This document shows positions 41,034 through 50,350 of a stretch of DNA of 64,000 nt, in pieces. The position numbers and the translations under genes are program-made. The notes under the pieces were generated by a model. It did not search any database and was not told the DNA's origin. It saw only the letters and a list, made by a program, of their open reading frames with translations. This stretch comes from Arsenicitalea aurantiaca (GTDB lineage Bacteria; Pseudomonadota; Alphaproteobacteria; Rhizobiales; Devosiaceae). The stretch lies in contig NZ_RZNJ01000002.1 in assembly GCF_003994485.1 (NCBI RefSeq), positions 743,255 to 807,254 of the forward strand, in the 5' to 3' direction. Position 1 is the stretch's first letter. Each line of letters begins with the position of its first letter.

Positions 41034-41243
41034 GGCCTGCCCCTTGGGCGCCCCCGTTGGCGCCGGCCCGATATAGGGGCGGGCGTGGACAGGCGCAATG
41101 GCTCGCCCCTAGACACAAAGTTTCAGTTTTTGGCCCCAATGATCAAAAGTCGTACTTAATGCGGCTTGCGTTTTGGCTGCCTTCCCCCTCCTATGCTGCC
41201 GCCGCAAAGGCAGCATGTACGGACCCGCGCGAGGAGGCCTCCA

Positions 41244-42236
41244 ATGAACCTGATCCAGTATATCGACGATGCCGGCCAACGCGCCGTCGCTGCAATCGAG
41301 GGGGGCGTCGCTCGCCCGATCAAGGGCGCGGGAAGCGTCTACGCCCTCGCCATCGAAGCGATCGACCGCAACCGCTCGCTCGCCGACACCATCGCCGACA
41401 AAGGCTTCGGCGAGCCCGTCGATCACGCTGCTCTGTTGGCAGCAGGCCGGATTCTCTCGCCGATCGATCATCCCGATCCGGCACATCTGCACGTCACGGG
41501 CACCGGCCTCACCCATCTGGGGTCGGCATCCACGCGCGATGCCATGCACAAATCCACCAAGCCGGACGCCGAGGAAAACCTCACCGACTCCATGAAGATG
41601 TTCCGCATGGGTCTCGAGGGTGGCAAACCCGCCCCTGGCGAGGAAGGCGTCCAGCCCGAATGGTTCTACAAGGGCAATGGCTACACCGTCGTAGCGCCGG
41701 GCAAGCCCATCGTTTCGCCTGCCTTCGCCAAGGATGCGGGGGAGGAACCCGAGATCGCCGGGATCTACGTGATCGGCAAGGATGGCACCCCGCACCGCGT
41801 CGGCTTCGCCCTCGGCAATGAGTTCTCCGATCACGTGACCGAGCGGGTCAACTACCTCTTCCTCGCCCATTCCAAGCTCCGCGACAGCTCTTTCGGCCCG
41901 GAGCTGCGTCTTGGTGAACTCCCGCGCCATATCGAAGGCACCTCCCGGATCCTGCGGGACGGGCAGCCCGTCTGGGAGAAGCCGTTCCTCTCGGGCGAGG
42001 ACAATATGAGCCACACCATCGCCAATCTCGAGCATCACCACTTCAAATATCCGCTCTTCCGTCAGGCGGGCGACGTTCACGTCCACATGTTCGGCACGGC
42101 GACGCTGAGCTTTGCGGACGGTATCCGGACCGAGCCCGGCGACGTGTTCGAAATCTCGGAAAGCCAGTTCGGCCTGCCGCTGCGCAATGCGGTCGGTTGG
42201 GACGAAGCGCGCAAGGTGACGGTGCGCCAGCTTTGA
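41244..42236 (+). CDS. GguC / AraD1 family FAH-fold protein
   Basis: A 330-residue fumarylacetoacetate-hydrolase-fold protein of the GguC/AraD1 group. Diagnostic blocks are HLHVTGTGLTHLGSASTRDAMH, DSMKMFRMGLEGGKPAPGE, QPEWFYKGNG and DVHVHMFGTATLSFADGI. Members act as dehydratases on 2-keto-3-deoxy sugar acids such as arabonate, giving 2-oxoglutarate semialdehyde precursors. GAGGAGG precedes the ATG at 41244. It converges on the GntR regulator gene, with a hairpin between the stop codons. Confidence 0.88.
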   Translation: MNLIQYIDDAGQRAVAAIEGGVARPIKGAGSVYALAIEAIDRNRSLADTIADKGFGEPVDHAALLAAGRILSPIDHPDPAHLHVTGTGLTHLGSASTRDAMHKSTKPDAEENLTDSMKMFRMGLEGGKPAPGEEGVQPEWFYKGNGYTVVAPGKPIVSPAFAKDAGEEPEIAGIYVIGKDGTPHRVGFALGNEFSDHVTERVNYLFLAHSKLRDSSFGPELRLGELPRHIEGTSRILRDGQPVWEKPFLSGEDNMSHTIANLEHHHFKYPLFRQAGDVHVHMFGTATLSFADGIRTEPGDVFEISESQFGLPLRNAVGWDEARKVTVRQL

Positions 42237-42241
42237 TCACG

Positions 42242-42268
42242 CGCGGCGGGAACCTCCCGCCGCGTCTT
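42242..42268. terminator. Hairpin between gguC-like gene and GntR gene
   Basis: A perfect ten-pair stem, CGCGGCGGGA with TCCCGCCGCG, around an ACC loop at 42242-42264, followed on the plus strand by TCTTC. It lies between convergent ends. Confidence 0.6.
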
Positions 42269-42277
42269 CACTGCCGC

Positions 42278-43039
42278 TCAGGGCGCCGATTGGCCAATCC
42301 GATCGGTGCCCTGGCGGATCACGACGCGCATGGCCTCGCGCGCTCCGTCCTGGTCTCCCGCTGCGATGGCTTCCACTATGCCGGCGTGGGCGGCGACCGA
42401 ACTCTTCCAGGCCGTCCGGTTTTCGATCGGCGAGCTGATGGCGAGAGAGGTCACCAGTGCGACCTCGATCAAGGTGCTGATGCAGCTGAGGAACGGGTTG
42501 CCCGCCGCCCGGGCGATCGCGAGGTGCAGGTTGAGGTCGGCCACGACAAAGTCGTCCGCTGAAATGCCCTCTCTGCCCATCTCCCCGACCCAGTTGCGCA
42601 GGGCAAGAATGCATTCGGGCGTCGCCCGCCGCGCAGCAAGGACCGCCGCCTCGGGTTCGAGGGCCATCCGCATCTCGGCAAGATAGGACAGAAACTCACG
42701 GTCGAAGCCGGTCTTGGCGTGCCAGATGAGCACGTCGGGATCAAAGAGGTTCCATTCGGCGCGGTCGCGCACGCGCGTCCCGATACGGGCCTTGGCAATG
42801 ATCAGCCCCTTACCCGCCAATGTCTTCATCGCTTCACGCAGAACAGTCCGCGATACCCCGAACTGCTCCATGAGCTCGGCATCTCCGGGCAGGATGCTGT
42901 TTTGCGGATAGCGTCCCGATACGATGCCGAGGCCGATTTCGCTCATCACATGCGCGGTGTGGGAGCGGGTCGGACGGCTGGCACTGTAATCGAAATTGGC
43001 CGGCGTGGTGGGGTCCCGACGCGCTGCAGCCTCTGTCAC
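42278..43039 (-). CDS. GntR-family (FadR/FCD) transcriptional regulator
   Basis: A 253-residue repressor. The winged helix is residues about 25-95, with GIVSGRYPQNSILPGDAELM, FGVSRTVLREAMKTLAGKGL and then IIAKARIGTRV, the classical GntR pattern. The rest is an FCD ligand domain with YLAEMRMALEPEAAVLAARR and metal/ligand His in NLHLAIARAAGNPF. FCD regulators often sense sugar acids or short organic acids. The start is GTG. It is divergent from an aldo/keto reductase gene and convergent with the gguC-like gene, so both are likely targets. Confidence 0.88.
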   Translation of the reverse strand: MTEAAARRDPTTPANFDYSASRPTRSHTAHVMSEIGLGIVSGRYPQNSILPGDAELMEQFGVSRTVLREAMKTLAGKGLIIAKARIGTRVRDRAEWNLFDPDVLIWHAKTGFDREFLSYLAEMRMALEPEAAVLAARRATPECILALRNWVGEMGREGISADDFVVADLNLHLAIARAAGNPFLSCISTLIEVALVTSLAISSPIENRTAWKSSVAAHAGIVEAIAAGDQDGAREAMRVVIRQGTDRIGQSAP

Positions 43040-43086
43040 TGACGATCCTCCCGAGGCCGAGAGACGGCCAAGCCAAGACCAGTAGT

Positions 43087-43096
43087 ATCGTACGAT
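43087..43096. promoter_or_regulatory. Candidate FCD-GntR operator
   Basis: A perfect 10-base palindrome, ATCGTACGAT, in an AT-richer context between the divergent GntR and aldo/keto reductase genes. FCD-type regulators bind short palindromes with a central GTAC-like core. A TCGTAC core recurs at 41150-41155 upstream of the gguC-like gene (AGTCGTACTT). Confidence 0.45.
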
Positions 43097-43258
43097 TTAT
43101 CGGGCAAGCCCGGCGAATGGATGACTGCTGGCATGCCCCTAGCGTTAGACACCACGTTCAACCGGAAGTTGGTCGGATTTCCGGATATCCCCGCCCCTCC
43201 ATCTTTACGCCGACACACTGACATGTCAGTCATGCGCGCCTAGCAAGGAGGGCTGCCC

Positions 43259-44290
43259 ATGGCCGACAGGACATTCGAAAAGCGACGGATTGCAGAGACG
43301 GATCTCGAGATCACAACCCTCGGGCTGGGCGGGGCGACGCTGGCAGGCATTTTCAAGCCGACCGACGAAATGGAATCCCGCGCGACCATCACGCGGGCGC
43401 TCGAGGAAGGGATCACCTATTTCGACACGGCGCCGCAATATGGCTACGGCCGCTCCGAGCACATGATGGGGAACGCATTGCGTGGAAAACGCAGCGGCAC
43501 CGTGCTCTCGACCAAGGTGGGCCGCCTTCTCCGCCCGATCGCGAGCGAAGCCGACCGCCAATATCCGCACAACTGGGTCGACCCCCTGCCCTTCGAGCAG
43601 GTGTACGACTACACCTATGACGCCATAATGCGATCCTTCGAGGATAGCCAGCAGCGTCTCGGCCTCGACAAGATAGACATCCTCTACGTCCACGACATCG
43701 GCGTCATGACGCATGGCGAAGAGGAAAATGCCCGGCTCTGGGGCCAGCTCGCCGATAGCGGCTACCGCGCCCTGCGCGAATTGCGAGAAAGCGGCGTCAT
43801 TGGCGCGATCGGCCTAGGCGTCAACGAGTGGGAAGTCCTGATGGACGCCTTTGCGCTCGGGGACTGGGACGTGTTCCTCCTGGCTGGTCGCTACACGCTC
43901 CTCGAGCAGACTTCGCTCAACCCCTTCCTCTCAACCTGCATCGAGCGGAAGGCCTCGGTTGTCTGCGGTGGGCCCTTCAACGGCGGTGCGCTGATGGGCG
44001 CGGGGGTCTGGAACTACGCCAAGGCCCCCCAGCACATCATCGATCGCGTGAAGGCGCTCGAGGCATTCTGCGCGGAGCGCAAAGTCTCGCTCGGAGCGGC
44101 CGCGCTGCAGTTCCCCCTCGCCCACCCGGCGGTCTGCAACGTGCTGCCGGGACCGCGCACGGTTAGTGAACTGGAAGGCATTCTGGAGTGGTGGCACGAA
44201 AAGATTCCGGCCGAGTTCTGGGCCGAGCTCGCCAGCAGCGGCCTTGTCGCCGAGGGTACGCCCCTGCCCGGCGGCGTCGTTGCCGAATAG
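43259..44290 (+). CDS. Aldo/keto reductase, D-threo-aldose 1-dehydrogenase-like
   Basis: A 343-residue aldo/keto reductase. Catalytic residues are visible: the Asp of YFDTAPQYGYG, the Tyr four residues on, the Lys of LSTKVGRLL and the His of DILYVHDIG. The order and the spacing of VGRLL to HNWVDPLPFEQVYDYTYDAI resemble L-fucose/D-arabinose (D-threo-aldose) and pyridoxal 4-dehydrogenases, which oxidise a sugar or aldehyde to its lactone or acid. GCAAGGAGGG precedes the ATG. Next to the GntR and gguC-like genes, a sugar oxidation role is likely. Confidence 0.85.
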   Translation: MADRTFEKRRIAETDLEITTLGLGGATLAGIFKPTDEMESRATITRALEEGITYFDTAPQYGYGRSEHMMGNALRGKRSGTVLSTKVGRLLRPIASEADRQYPHNWVDPLPFEQVYDYTYDAIMRSFEDSQQRLGLDKIDILYVHDIGVMTHGEEENARLWGQLADSGYRALRELRESGVIGAIGLGVNEWEVLMDAFALGDWDVFLLAGRYTLLEQTSLNPFLSTCIERKASVVCGGPFNGGALMGAGVWNYAKAPQHIIDRVKALEAFCAERKVSLGAAALQFPLAHPAVCNVLPGPRTVSELEGILEWWHEKIPAEFWAELASSGLVAEGTPLPGGVVAE

Positions 44291-44302
44291 GGGTCGAGAC
44301 CC

Positions 44303-44330
44303 TGCCCGGCGCCTCTTCAGCGCCGGGCAA
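44303..44330. terminator. Hairpin between aldo/keto reductase gene and cckA
   Basis: TGCCCGGCGC at 44303-44312 and GCGCCGGGCA at 44320-44329 form a perfect ten-pair stem with a CTCTTCA loop between converging genes. The tails are not T-rich. Confidence 0.55.
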
Positions 44331-44335
44331 TTCCA

Positions 44336-46894
44336 CTACGCTCGATCGGCCTTGCCGAGCACTTCCTTCACCTTGGAATTGATCTGGTCCAGCGAGTACG
44401 GCTTGGGCAGGAATTCCACTGACTGATCGTCGGCGATGTCCTGGCGAACGCTCTCCTCCGCATAACCCGAGACGAAGATCACCTTGAGGTCCGGAAGGCG
44501 CTCGCGAACCTTGATGAGAAGCGAGGGCCCGTCCATTTCCGGCATCACGACGTCGGAGATCATGAGATCGATGCGTCCGTCGATCTCCTCGAGCACCTCG
44601 AGCGCTTCTTCTCCACAATCGGCCTCGAAGACCTCATAGCCCGTCGCGCGCAGGGCGCGGGCGGAGAAGGCGCGCACATTGTCCTCGTCCTCGACGAGCA
44701 GGATCCGCTCCTGACCGGTGAGGTCGCGCACGGGCGCTGCCACCGCCTTTTGCGGCATCTCGCCTTCCGCCGGCACGTGCCGCGGAAGATAGATGCGGAA
44801 TGTCGTGCCCCGGCCAACCACGGATTCCGGATAGATGAAGCCGCCGGTCTGCTTGATGATGCCATAGACCGTCGAGAGCCCTAGACCGGTGCCCTTCCCA
44901 AGCTCCTTGGTGGAAAAGAAGGGCTCGAAGATCTTCTCGAGAATGTCTGGCGGCATGCCGGTGCCGGTATCCTCGACTTCGATCAGCACGTAATCACCGG
45001 GAGGCATGCCGATATGGGTCAGCGTGGCCGCCTCGGCCGCCTCGACGTTTCGCGTGCGAAGGCTGATCGCCCCGCCATTGGGCATGGCATCGCGGGCATT
45101 GACGACGAGGTTGACCACCACCTGCTCGAGTTGAACAAGATCGGCCTTCACCGGCCAGACGCCGCGGGCATGCTCGACGCTGAGTGATATCTGCTCGCCG
45201 ATCAGGCGCTTGAGCAGCACCGTCAGATCATCGATGTTGCCCGGCACCTCGAGAATCTGGGGGCGCAGGGTCTGCCGCCGCGAAAAGGCGAGGAGTTGCC
45301 GCGTCAGCCCAGCGGCCCGGTTGGCGCTCTGCTTGATCGACATGATGTCAGAGAATGACGGGTCCCCAGGCTTGTGCTTGAGAAGCAGGAGGTCCGAAAA
45401 GCCGATGATGGCGGTCAGCACGTTGTTGAAATCGTGCGCCACCCCGCCCGCAAGCTGGCCGACCGCCTGCATCTTCTGGCCTTGGGCGAACTGGGCCTCG
45501 AGCTTGCGCTGCTCGGTCATGTCGAGTGCATAGACGTTGACGCGCTCGGGAGAGCCTTCGCTTTCCTCCGACCCGGAGAAGTAGAGCCGCACGGCCTGCT
45601 CGCCCTGGCCGGCAAGCAGCGCGTCGACCGGCTCGATCTGCGAGCGGTTCTCGCCGGCAGCGGCAATGGCATCGGCGAAGGCCTGCCGATTCCCCTCTGC
45701 AAGAAGATCGGCCATCGGCTGCAGTTCGATCGTGCGCTCACCGCCCGACCAGCCGAAGATCCGGCTGAATGGCGCATTTGTCCTGACGATCCGACCTTCG
45801 CTGTCGAGCGTGGCGATGGCGAATGGCGTGTCGTTGAAGAAGCGCGAAAATCGGACTTCCGATGCCCGCAGCGCCTCTTCCTGGTCGACGGCCCGTGTGC
45901 GGTCGAGAACGAGGGTCCGCGTCTCGCCCAGTTCCCCTTCTGCGAGGCGTGCAGCCCTGTGGAGCAATCGTACCGGAAAGCTGGTCCCGTTCCGTCGCAC
46001 GAGATCGATGTCGATGATTTCGGTTCGGATCTCGCCATCATTGCGCCCGCGCATCAGCAGGCTTGCACCATCGCCCCGGACGAGATCCTCGAGCCGGATC
46101 GTGTCGCTCTGGAACTCGGCAAGGTCGTAGCCGAGCCAGTCCGCCAGCGTCGAGTTGAGATATTGCACATGCCCGGAGGCATCTGCCGAGAAGAAGCCGG
46201 CCGGTGCGTGATCGAGGTAGTCGATGGCGCGTTGCAGTTCCAGAAAGGCATTGTCCTGCCGCTCACGGTCGCGCGCGATGTCCTCGACGGTCCAGAGGAC
46301 GAGCGGCTTGCCGTCACCCTCGACCTCAGGAAGGGCACGGACGGAGACACGAAACCAGGCGGGCCGACCCGCTTCCTGAACCTGCCCGCCAAGAGCGGTC
46401 AGGAGCCTGATGTCTTCACTTGCCGGCCGGCCCTCGCGGGCGGCACGGGAGAGGCGATAGACCGCCTCTGCGGCCTCCGGCTGGCCGGCGAAGAGGCGAG
46501 GCACCCCAACCGGCACGCCATTGCTGACGCCGCCGGCAAACCGACCGTAATGCGCATTGACGTAGGAAATCTTGCCGTCCCGGTCCGTCACCACCGCGCC
46601 GAACGGCAGGCTGTCGACGATGGCTCGAGACAGCGTGCGCTGGTCTTCGCCCGCCGAGAAACGGAACAGCCCCGCCGCCAGAGCAAAAAGACAGAAGACC
46701 CCCACCACGGCGAGGAGGCCAAGAAAGAGAAGCACGAGGTCGGGCGGAATGGCATCCCCGGCGACCGAGAGCCCGACCGCTACGGCGACGAAGCCGACGG
46801 CAAGGGCAACCACCCGCCAGAGGCCGGTGGCGCTGCGAGGCCGCGACAGCAGCGGGTTCGGATAGTGATCGGTCTCGAGGGGCCTGTGTGCCAT
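44336..46894 (-). CDS. cckA: Hybrid sensor histidine kinase CckA
   Basis: An 852-residue hybrid kinase, the top of the CckA-ChpT-CtrA relay controlling the alphaproteobacterial cell cycle and motility. Two membrane segments lie at about 26-46 and 52-77. PAS-like domains follow at about 90-205, 218-335 and 345-465. The phosphorylated His is 487 in [12 protein letters not shown], and AANRAAGL-like text plus [15 protein letters not shown] is a CckA hallmark. The ATPase N-box holds N599; the receiver domain (about 728-848) has its phospho-acceptor D781 and K831. It lies 109 bases downstream of flhB, next to candidate CtrA target operons. Confidence 0.92.
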   Translation of the reverse strand: MAHRPLETDHYPNPLLSRPRSATGLWRVVALAVGFVAVAVGLSVAGDAIPPDLVLLFLGLLAVVGVFCLFALAAGLFRFSAGEDQRTLSRAIVDSLPFGAVVTDRDGKISYVNAHYGRFAGGVSNGVPVGVPRLFAGQPEAAEAVYRLSRAAREGRPASEDIRLLTALGGQVQEAGRPAWFRVSVRALPEVEGDGKPLVLWTVEDIARDRERQDNAFLELQRAIDYLDHAPAGFFSADASGHVQYLNSTLADWLGYDLAEFQSDTIRLEDLVRGDGASLLMRGRNDGEIRTEIIDIDLVRRNGTSFPVRLLHRAARLAEGELGETRTLVLDRTRAVDQEEALRASEVRFSRFFNDTPFAIATLDSEGRIVRTNAPFSRIFGWSGGERTIELQPMADLLAEGNRQAFADAIAAAGENRSQIEPVDALLAGQGEQAVRLYFSGSEESEGSPERVNVYALDMTEQRKLEAQFAQGQKMQAVGQLAGGVAHDFNNVLTAIIGFSDLLLLKHKPGDPSFSDIMSIKQSANRAAGLTRQLLAFSRRQTLRPQILEVPGNIDDLTVLLKRLIGEQISLSVEHARGVWPVKADLVQLEQVVVNLVVNARDAMPNGGAISLRTRNVEAAEAATLTHIGMPPGDYVLIEVEDTGTGMPPDILEKIFEPFFSTKELGKGTGLGLSTVYGIIKQTGGFIYPESVVGRGTTFRIYLPRHVPAEGEMPQKAVAAPVRDLTGQERILLVEDEDNVRAFSARALRATGYEVFEADCGEEALEVLEEIDGRIDLMISDVVMPEMDGPSLLIKVRERLPDLKVIFVSGYAEESVRQDIADDQSVEFLPKPYSLDQINSKVKEVLGKADRA

Positions 46895-46921
46895 GCGGTT
46901 GGGTGTGCTCCTCGCATAGGG

Positions 46922-46943
46922 AAACCGGCCCGAATCGGCGGTT
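46922..46943 (-). terminator. Hairpin downstream of flhB
   Basis: Arms AAACCG and CGGTTT at 46922-46927 and 46938-46943, with extra inner pairs, lie between the flhB stop and cckA. On the minus strand the second arm ends in TTT. It may end the flgB-flhB operon. Confidence 0.4.
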
Positions 46944-47003
46944 TGTTCTGGTCTAGCAAATGGCCCGTACCGATGGGTAGTGCCTCGGACCGTTCTTCCC
47001 GCC

Positions 47004-48080
47004 CTAGCCTCGCCAGGCCGGCTTGCGCAGGCGCATCACATAGCCGATCACCTGGGCCACCGCCTTGAAGTGCTCGGCGGGGATCGTTTCGTCAATGTCG
47101 ACACTGGCAAACAATGCACGGGCCAGCGGCGGGTTCTCGACGATCGGCACCGAATGCTCTTCGGCAAGGGCCCGAATGCGCAGCGCCACCGCATCGACGC
47201 CCTTGGCGAGGCAGACGGGCGCAGCCATGTCCCGATCATATTTGAGCGCCACCGCGTAGTGCGTCGGATTGGTGATGATGACGGTCGCGCCCGGCACGTT
47301 GGCCATCATCCGCTTGCGGCTGCGTTCGTTGCGGATGGCCCGAATGCGCCCCTTGATCTGGGGATCGCCTTCCATCTGCTTGTACTCGTCCCGCGTCTCC
47401 TGGACGGTCATCTTCTGGCGCTCCCACCAGCGGTGGCGCTGGTAGAGGAAATCGGCGATGGCGATGAAGGTCAGGACGGCGATCACCGCCGCAAACACCT
47501 TTATCCCCAAATTCTGGAAGATCAGCAGGATCGCCGCTGGATCCGAAGTGACCATCACCTCGAGGCTGTCGCGCTCGGGCCAGAGCACGAAGAACAGCAC
47601 GGCCCCGACAATGGCGAGCTTCAGCAGGCCCTTGCCGAAATTGACCAGAGCTTCGGTTGAAAAGAGACGCTTGAACCCGGCAATGGGCGAGATCTTGGAG
47701 AGCTTCGGCTTGATCGGCTCGACCGAAAGCAAGGGCTTGTGCTGGACGAGATTGGCCGCAATGGCAAAGACCGCAAGAGCGCAGAGCGGCAGCAGAGCGA
47801 GCAGCATGACCGACCCTGCCATGCCCGCCATCAGTGCCCCGAACGCAGGTCCCCCAATCTCGAACTGGTCGGCATTGGCCATGACCAGAGCGAGGTTTTG
47901 CGACAGGCCCACGCTCGTGCCCGGCGCGAGCACGGCAAACAGGAGCCCGGATCCGGCAAGCATGAACCAGGTCGTCACCTCCTGGCTTTTGGCGACATCG
48001 CCCTTCTTGTGGGCTTCGTCGAGCTTTCGCTGGGAAGGGTCTTCAGTCTTTGATGATTTTTCCGGGGCCTCATCCGACAT
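47004..48080 (-). CDS. flhB: Flagellar export apparatus protein FlhB
   Basis: A 358-residue component of the flagellar type III export gate. It has the usual N-terminal KTEDPSQRKLDEAHKKGDVA, four membrane segments, and the cytoplasmic autocleavage site NPTH at residues 271-274 within VIITNPTHYAVALKY. Cleavage after the Asn switches export from rod/hook to filament substrates. It is the last gene of the flgB-flgC-fliE-fliQ-fliR-flhB operon and starts two bases after the fliR stop. Confidence 0.96.
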   Translation of the reverse strand: MSDEAPEKSSKTEDPSQRKLDEAHKKGDVAKSQEVTTWFMLAGSGLLFAVLAPGTSVGLSQNLALVMANADQFEIGGPAFGALMAGMAGSVMLLALLPLCALAVFAIAANLVQHKPLLSVEPIKPKLSKISPIAGFKRLFSTEALVNFGKGLLKLAIVGAVLFFVLWPERDSLEVMVTSDPAAILLIFQNLGIKVFAAVIAVLTFIAIADFLYQRHRWWERQKMTVQETRDEYKQMEGDPQIKGRIRAIRNERSRKRMMANVPGATVIITNPTHYAVALKYDRDMAAPVCLAKGVDAVALRIRALAEEHSVPIVENPPLARALFASVDIDETIPAEHFKAVAQVIGYVMRLRKPAWRG

Positions 48081-48082
48081 GG

Positions 48083-48850
48083 CTAGGCGCCCCGCAGCAT
48101 GGCGAGGGCGTTTTCATAAGAGGCGAGATACCAGCCCATCATCATGGTCAGCAGCAATGCAAAGAGGATGAGGCCAACGCCGATATTGGCCGGCATCAGA
48201 ACGAAGAAGACCTGCAATTGCGGCATCAGCCGCCCGAGAATCCCGGCGCCCAGATAGAAGACGAGGCCGAAGACGATGAACGGCGCAGACATCTGTACCC
48301 CGACCGTGAAGGCCCCCGCCACAGCGCGAATGATCATCTCCGCGGCATCGGGCACCATGATCTCGGCCGTTGGGGAAAAGATCTCGTAGCTCTCGTAGAT
48401 CCCGGCGAGCCCGACGTGATGGAGATCGGTCGCAAAGATGAGCGTGATGCCGAGGAACGAGAGGAAGCTGCCGATCACGGCTCCCTGCATGCCCTCGCTC
48501 GTTGGATCGGCCGCCTGCGCAACGCTGAGCCCGATCTGAAAGGCGATGATCGAGCCTGCAACCTGCGCGGACATGACGAAGACGCGCGCGATCGCCCCGA
48601 GGATCAGTCCGATGAGCAGTTCATGAAAGAGCAGCGCGAGTATGCCCATGACCTCGCCGGGCAATCCTGGCAGGCCTGCGCGCAGGAGCGGAAAGAGCAC
48701 GAGGCTGAACATGAGCGCGAACGAAAGCCGCATGCGCGCCGGGATCATCCCCTCCCCCAGCGCCGGGATCAGCATGAGCATCGTGCCGACGCGCGCGAAG
48801 ATGAGAAAATACTGAAAGGCTGCCTCGGGGAGCCAGTCTATCGAGACCAC
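48083..48850 (-). CDS. fliR: Flagellar export apparatus protein FliR
   Basis: A 255-residue, six-segment membrane protein that builds the export gate core with FliP and FliQ. FARVGTMLMLIPALGEGMIPARMR and the ELLIGLILGAIARVFVMSAQVAGSIIAFQIGL region are typical. The start is GTG at 48850, one base after the fliQ stop. Length is normal. Confidence 0.95.
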   Translation of the reverse strand: MVSIDWLPEAAFQYFLIFARVGTMLMLIPALGEGMIPARMRLSFALMFSLVLFPLLRAGLPGLPGEVMGILALLFHELLIGLILGAIARVFVMSAQVAGSIIAFQIGLSVAQAADPTSEGMQGAVIGSFLSFLGITLIFATDLHHVGLAGIYESYEIFSPTAEIMVPDAAEMIIRAVAGAFTVGVQMSAPFIVFGLVFYLGAGILGRLMPQLQVFFVLMPANIGVGLILFALLLTMMMGWYLASYENALAMLRGA

Positions 48851-48851
48851 A

Positions 48852-49118
48852 CTAGCCGCCCGTGATGATGAGATCGACGATCCGGTTCATGTACGCGGCC
48901 ATCGTCGCCCCCATGAACGGCAAGGCGATCAGCAGCGTCACGAAGATCGCAATGATCTTGGGCACGAAGACCAGCGTCATTTCCTGGATCTGGGTGAGCG
49001 CCTGGAACAACGCGATCACGACGCCCACGAGCAGGCCCACGATCATCATCGGCGCGGAAATGATGATCAGCACCCAGATGCCGTCACGCGCAATGTCGAG
49101 TACCTGGGCCCCGCTCAT
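48852..49118 (-). CDS. fliQ: Flagellar export apparatus protein FliQ
   Basis: An 88-residue protein with two membrane hairpin segments, starting MSGAQVLDIARDGIWVL. SAPMMIVGLLVGVVIALFQALTQIQEMTL is split over the cytoplasmic turn and is the family hallmark. It packs around FliP and FliR in the export gate. It lies between fliE and fliR. Confidence 0.95.
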   Translation of the reverse strand: MSGAQVLDIARDGIWVLIIISAPMMIVGLLVGVVIALFQALTQIQEMTLVFVPKIIAIFVTLLIALPFMGATMAAYMNRIVDLIITGG

Positions 49119-49130
49119 GTCCTGTCCCGT

Positions 49131-49454
49131 CTAGATCGGCATGCGCATGATCTCTTCATAGGCAGAGATCACCCGGTCGCGGACCGTCACCATGCTTTCG
49201 ATGGCCAGCTCGGTCTCCGAGATGGCCGTCACGACATCGACGACATTGGCTTTTCCGTTCACCATATCAAGCGCCATCTGGTCGGAGGTGCGGCCCGCCT
49301 CCACCACAGAGCCCATGGATTGGCTGAGAAGGCTTGCGAAGTCAGCGCCTTGCGCGCCATCGTTCACGGGCTTCGGAGCCTGCGTCGCGGCGCCGGAGAT
49401 GAGCCTCGAAGCGTTTGAGTAAGCTGCTGCGGCGGCGTTGAACGGCGTGCTCAT
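49131..49454 (-). CDS. fliE: Flagellar hook-basal body protein FliE
   Basis: A 107-residue rod junction protein connecting the MS ring to the rod. The C-terminal two-thirds, with DFASLLSQSMGSVVEAGRTSDQM, NVVDVVTAISETELAIESMV and then RDRVISAYEEIMRMPI, match FliE throughout. It is co-transcribed with flgB and flgC, its rod partners. Confidence 0.95.
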   Translation of the reverse strand: MSTPFNAAAAAYSNASRLISGAATQAPKPVNDGAQGADFASLLSQSMGSVVEAGRTSDQMALDMVNGKANVVDVVTAISETELAIESMVTVRDRVISAYEEIMRMPI

Positions 49455-49480
49455 GACGGTGATTCTCCTGAACCGGTGCG

Positions 49481-49894
49481 CTAGCCGCGCAGGATGTCGA
49501 GCGTCCCGCCCAGCATCTGGCGGGTTACGGAGACGACGTTGAGATTGGCTTCGTAAGTGCGCTGGGCTTCCCGCATGTCCATGCTCTCGATGAGCGAATT
49601 GACGTTGGGATAACGGACGTAGCCCGACGCGTCGGCCGCGGGATGACCGGGCTCGAAACGGGACTGGAAGTCCGAATTGTCGAGGGCGAGCCGTCCGATC
49701 TGGACGGTGGTGCCGCCGAGTTCCCGGTCGAAGACCGCCTGAAACGTCGGAATGCGGCGCCGATAGGGATCCTCGTCGGGGGTCTTCCCGGCACTGTCGG
49801 AATTCGCGAGGTTCTCGGCGATGACACGCATGCGTGCATTCTGCGCGTGCAGCCCGGTTGCCGCGATCCGCAGCGAAGAGAGAAAGTCGCTCAT
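49481..49894 (-). CDS. flgC: Flagellar basal-body rod protein FlgC
   Basis: A 137-residue proximal rod protein. The N-terminal SLRIAATGLHAQNARMRVIA followed by ENLANSDS is the flagellar rod signature, and the C-terminal helix with MDMREAQRTYEANLNVVSVTRQ is typical. It lies 12 bases after flgB. Confidence 0.95.
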   Translation of the reverse strand: MSDFLSSLRIAATGLHAQNARMRVIAENLANSDSAGKTPDEDPYRRRIPTFQAVFDRELGGTTVQIGRLALDNSDFQSRFEPGHPAADASGYVRYPNVNSLIESMDMREAQRTYEANLNVVSVTRQMLGGTLDILRG

Positions 49895-49906
49895 CTATGC
49901 CCTGCC

Positions 49907-50308
49907 CTATGCCTGCCGCCCCAGGGCGGTCCGGATGATCTTGATGGATTTGGTGTAGAGCGAGGTCGCCGCCTGATAGTCAAGCTGGTTGGAGGTGACC
50001 TTCATCATCTCGTCCTCAAGCGTCACCCCATTGCCCGCAGGCGTGATCTCGAAATTGTTGAGCCGGCTCTCCCCGAACCCCGACGCTCCCCCAGCTGAGG
50101 CGGCGATGTGGCCGGGCCGGGTGGTTGCGGTCTGCATCGTGCCGGCCGTACGCAATTGCGTGTCGAATGAAAACGGCGTCAGGTCCCGTCCCCGATAGCC
50201 GGGCGTGTCGGCATTGGCGACGTTCTCGGCCAAGAGGCCCTGTCGCGTCTGATGCCAGCGCATCTTGTCTGCGAGCGCCGTGAAGATCGGCAGCTTGGCG
50301 AGGCTCAT
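49907..50308 (-). CDS. flgB: Flagellar basal-body rod protein FlgB
   Basis: A 133-residue proximal rod protein, first gene of the six-gene operon. MSLAKLPIFTALADKMRWHQ opens it, then QGLLAENVANADTPGYRGRD is the rod-protein signature; the end has MMKVTSNQLDYQAATSLYTKSI. I start at the ATG at 50308, which has GGGAAG upstream. One near-perfect and one degenerate CtrA box lie upstream. Confidence 0.94.
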   Translation of the reverse strand: MSLAKLPIFTALADKMRWHQTRQGLLAENVANADTPGYRGRDLTPFSFDTQLRTAGTMQTATTRPGHIAASAGGASGFGESRLNNFEITPAGNGVTLEDEMMKVTSNQLDYQAATSLYTKSIKIIRTALGRQA

Positions 50309-50310
50309 GG

Positions 50311-50325
50311 TTAACTTCCCGTTAC
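50311..50325 (-). promoter_or_regulatory. Degenerate CtrA box at the flgB start
   Basis: The minus strand reads GTAA-CGGGAAG-TTAA followed by CC, one base from the CtrA consensus TTAA-N7-TTAA(C). It lies right against the flgB start codon and includes its ribosome site, so it could be a secondary or chance site. Confidence 0.4.
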
Positions 50326-50350
50326 CCGGCAATTTGTGCCGGGTGCGTGG

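Noticed and set aside
41034-41165. Possible tRNA or small RNA gene in the ribB/gguC gap
   Set aside because: No cloverleaf pairing, T-loop or other RNA signature could be found.
41034-41243. FMN riboswitch upstream of ribB
   Set aside because: I looked for the conserved RFN blocks on the minus strand and did not see them.
45374-47068. 564-residue plus-strand frame across cckA
   Set aside because: cckA on the other strand has all its domains; the frame crosses its start and has low-complexity composition.
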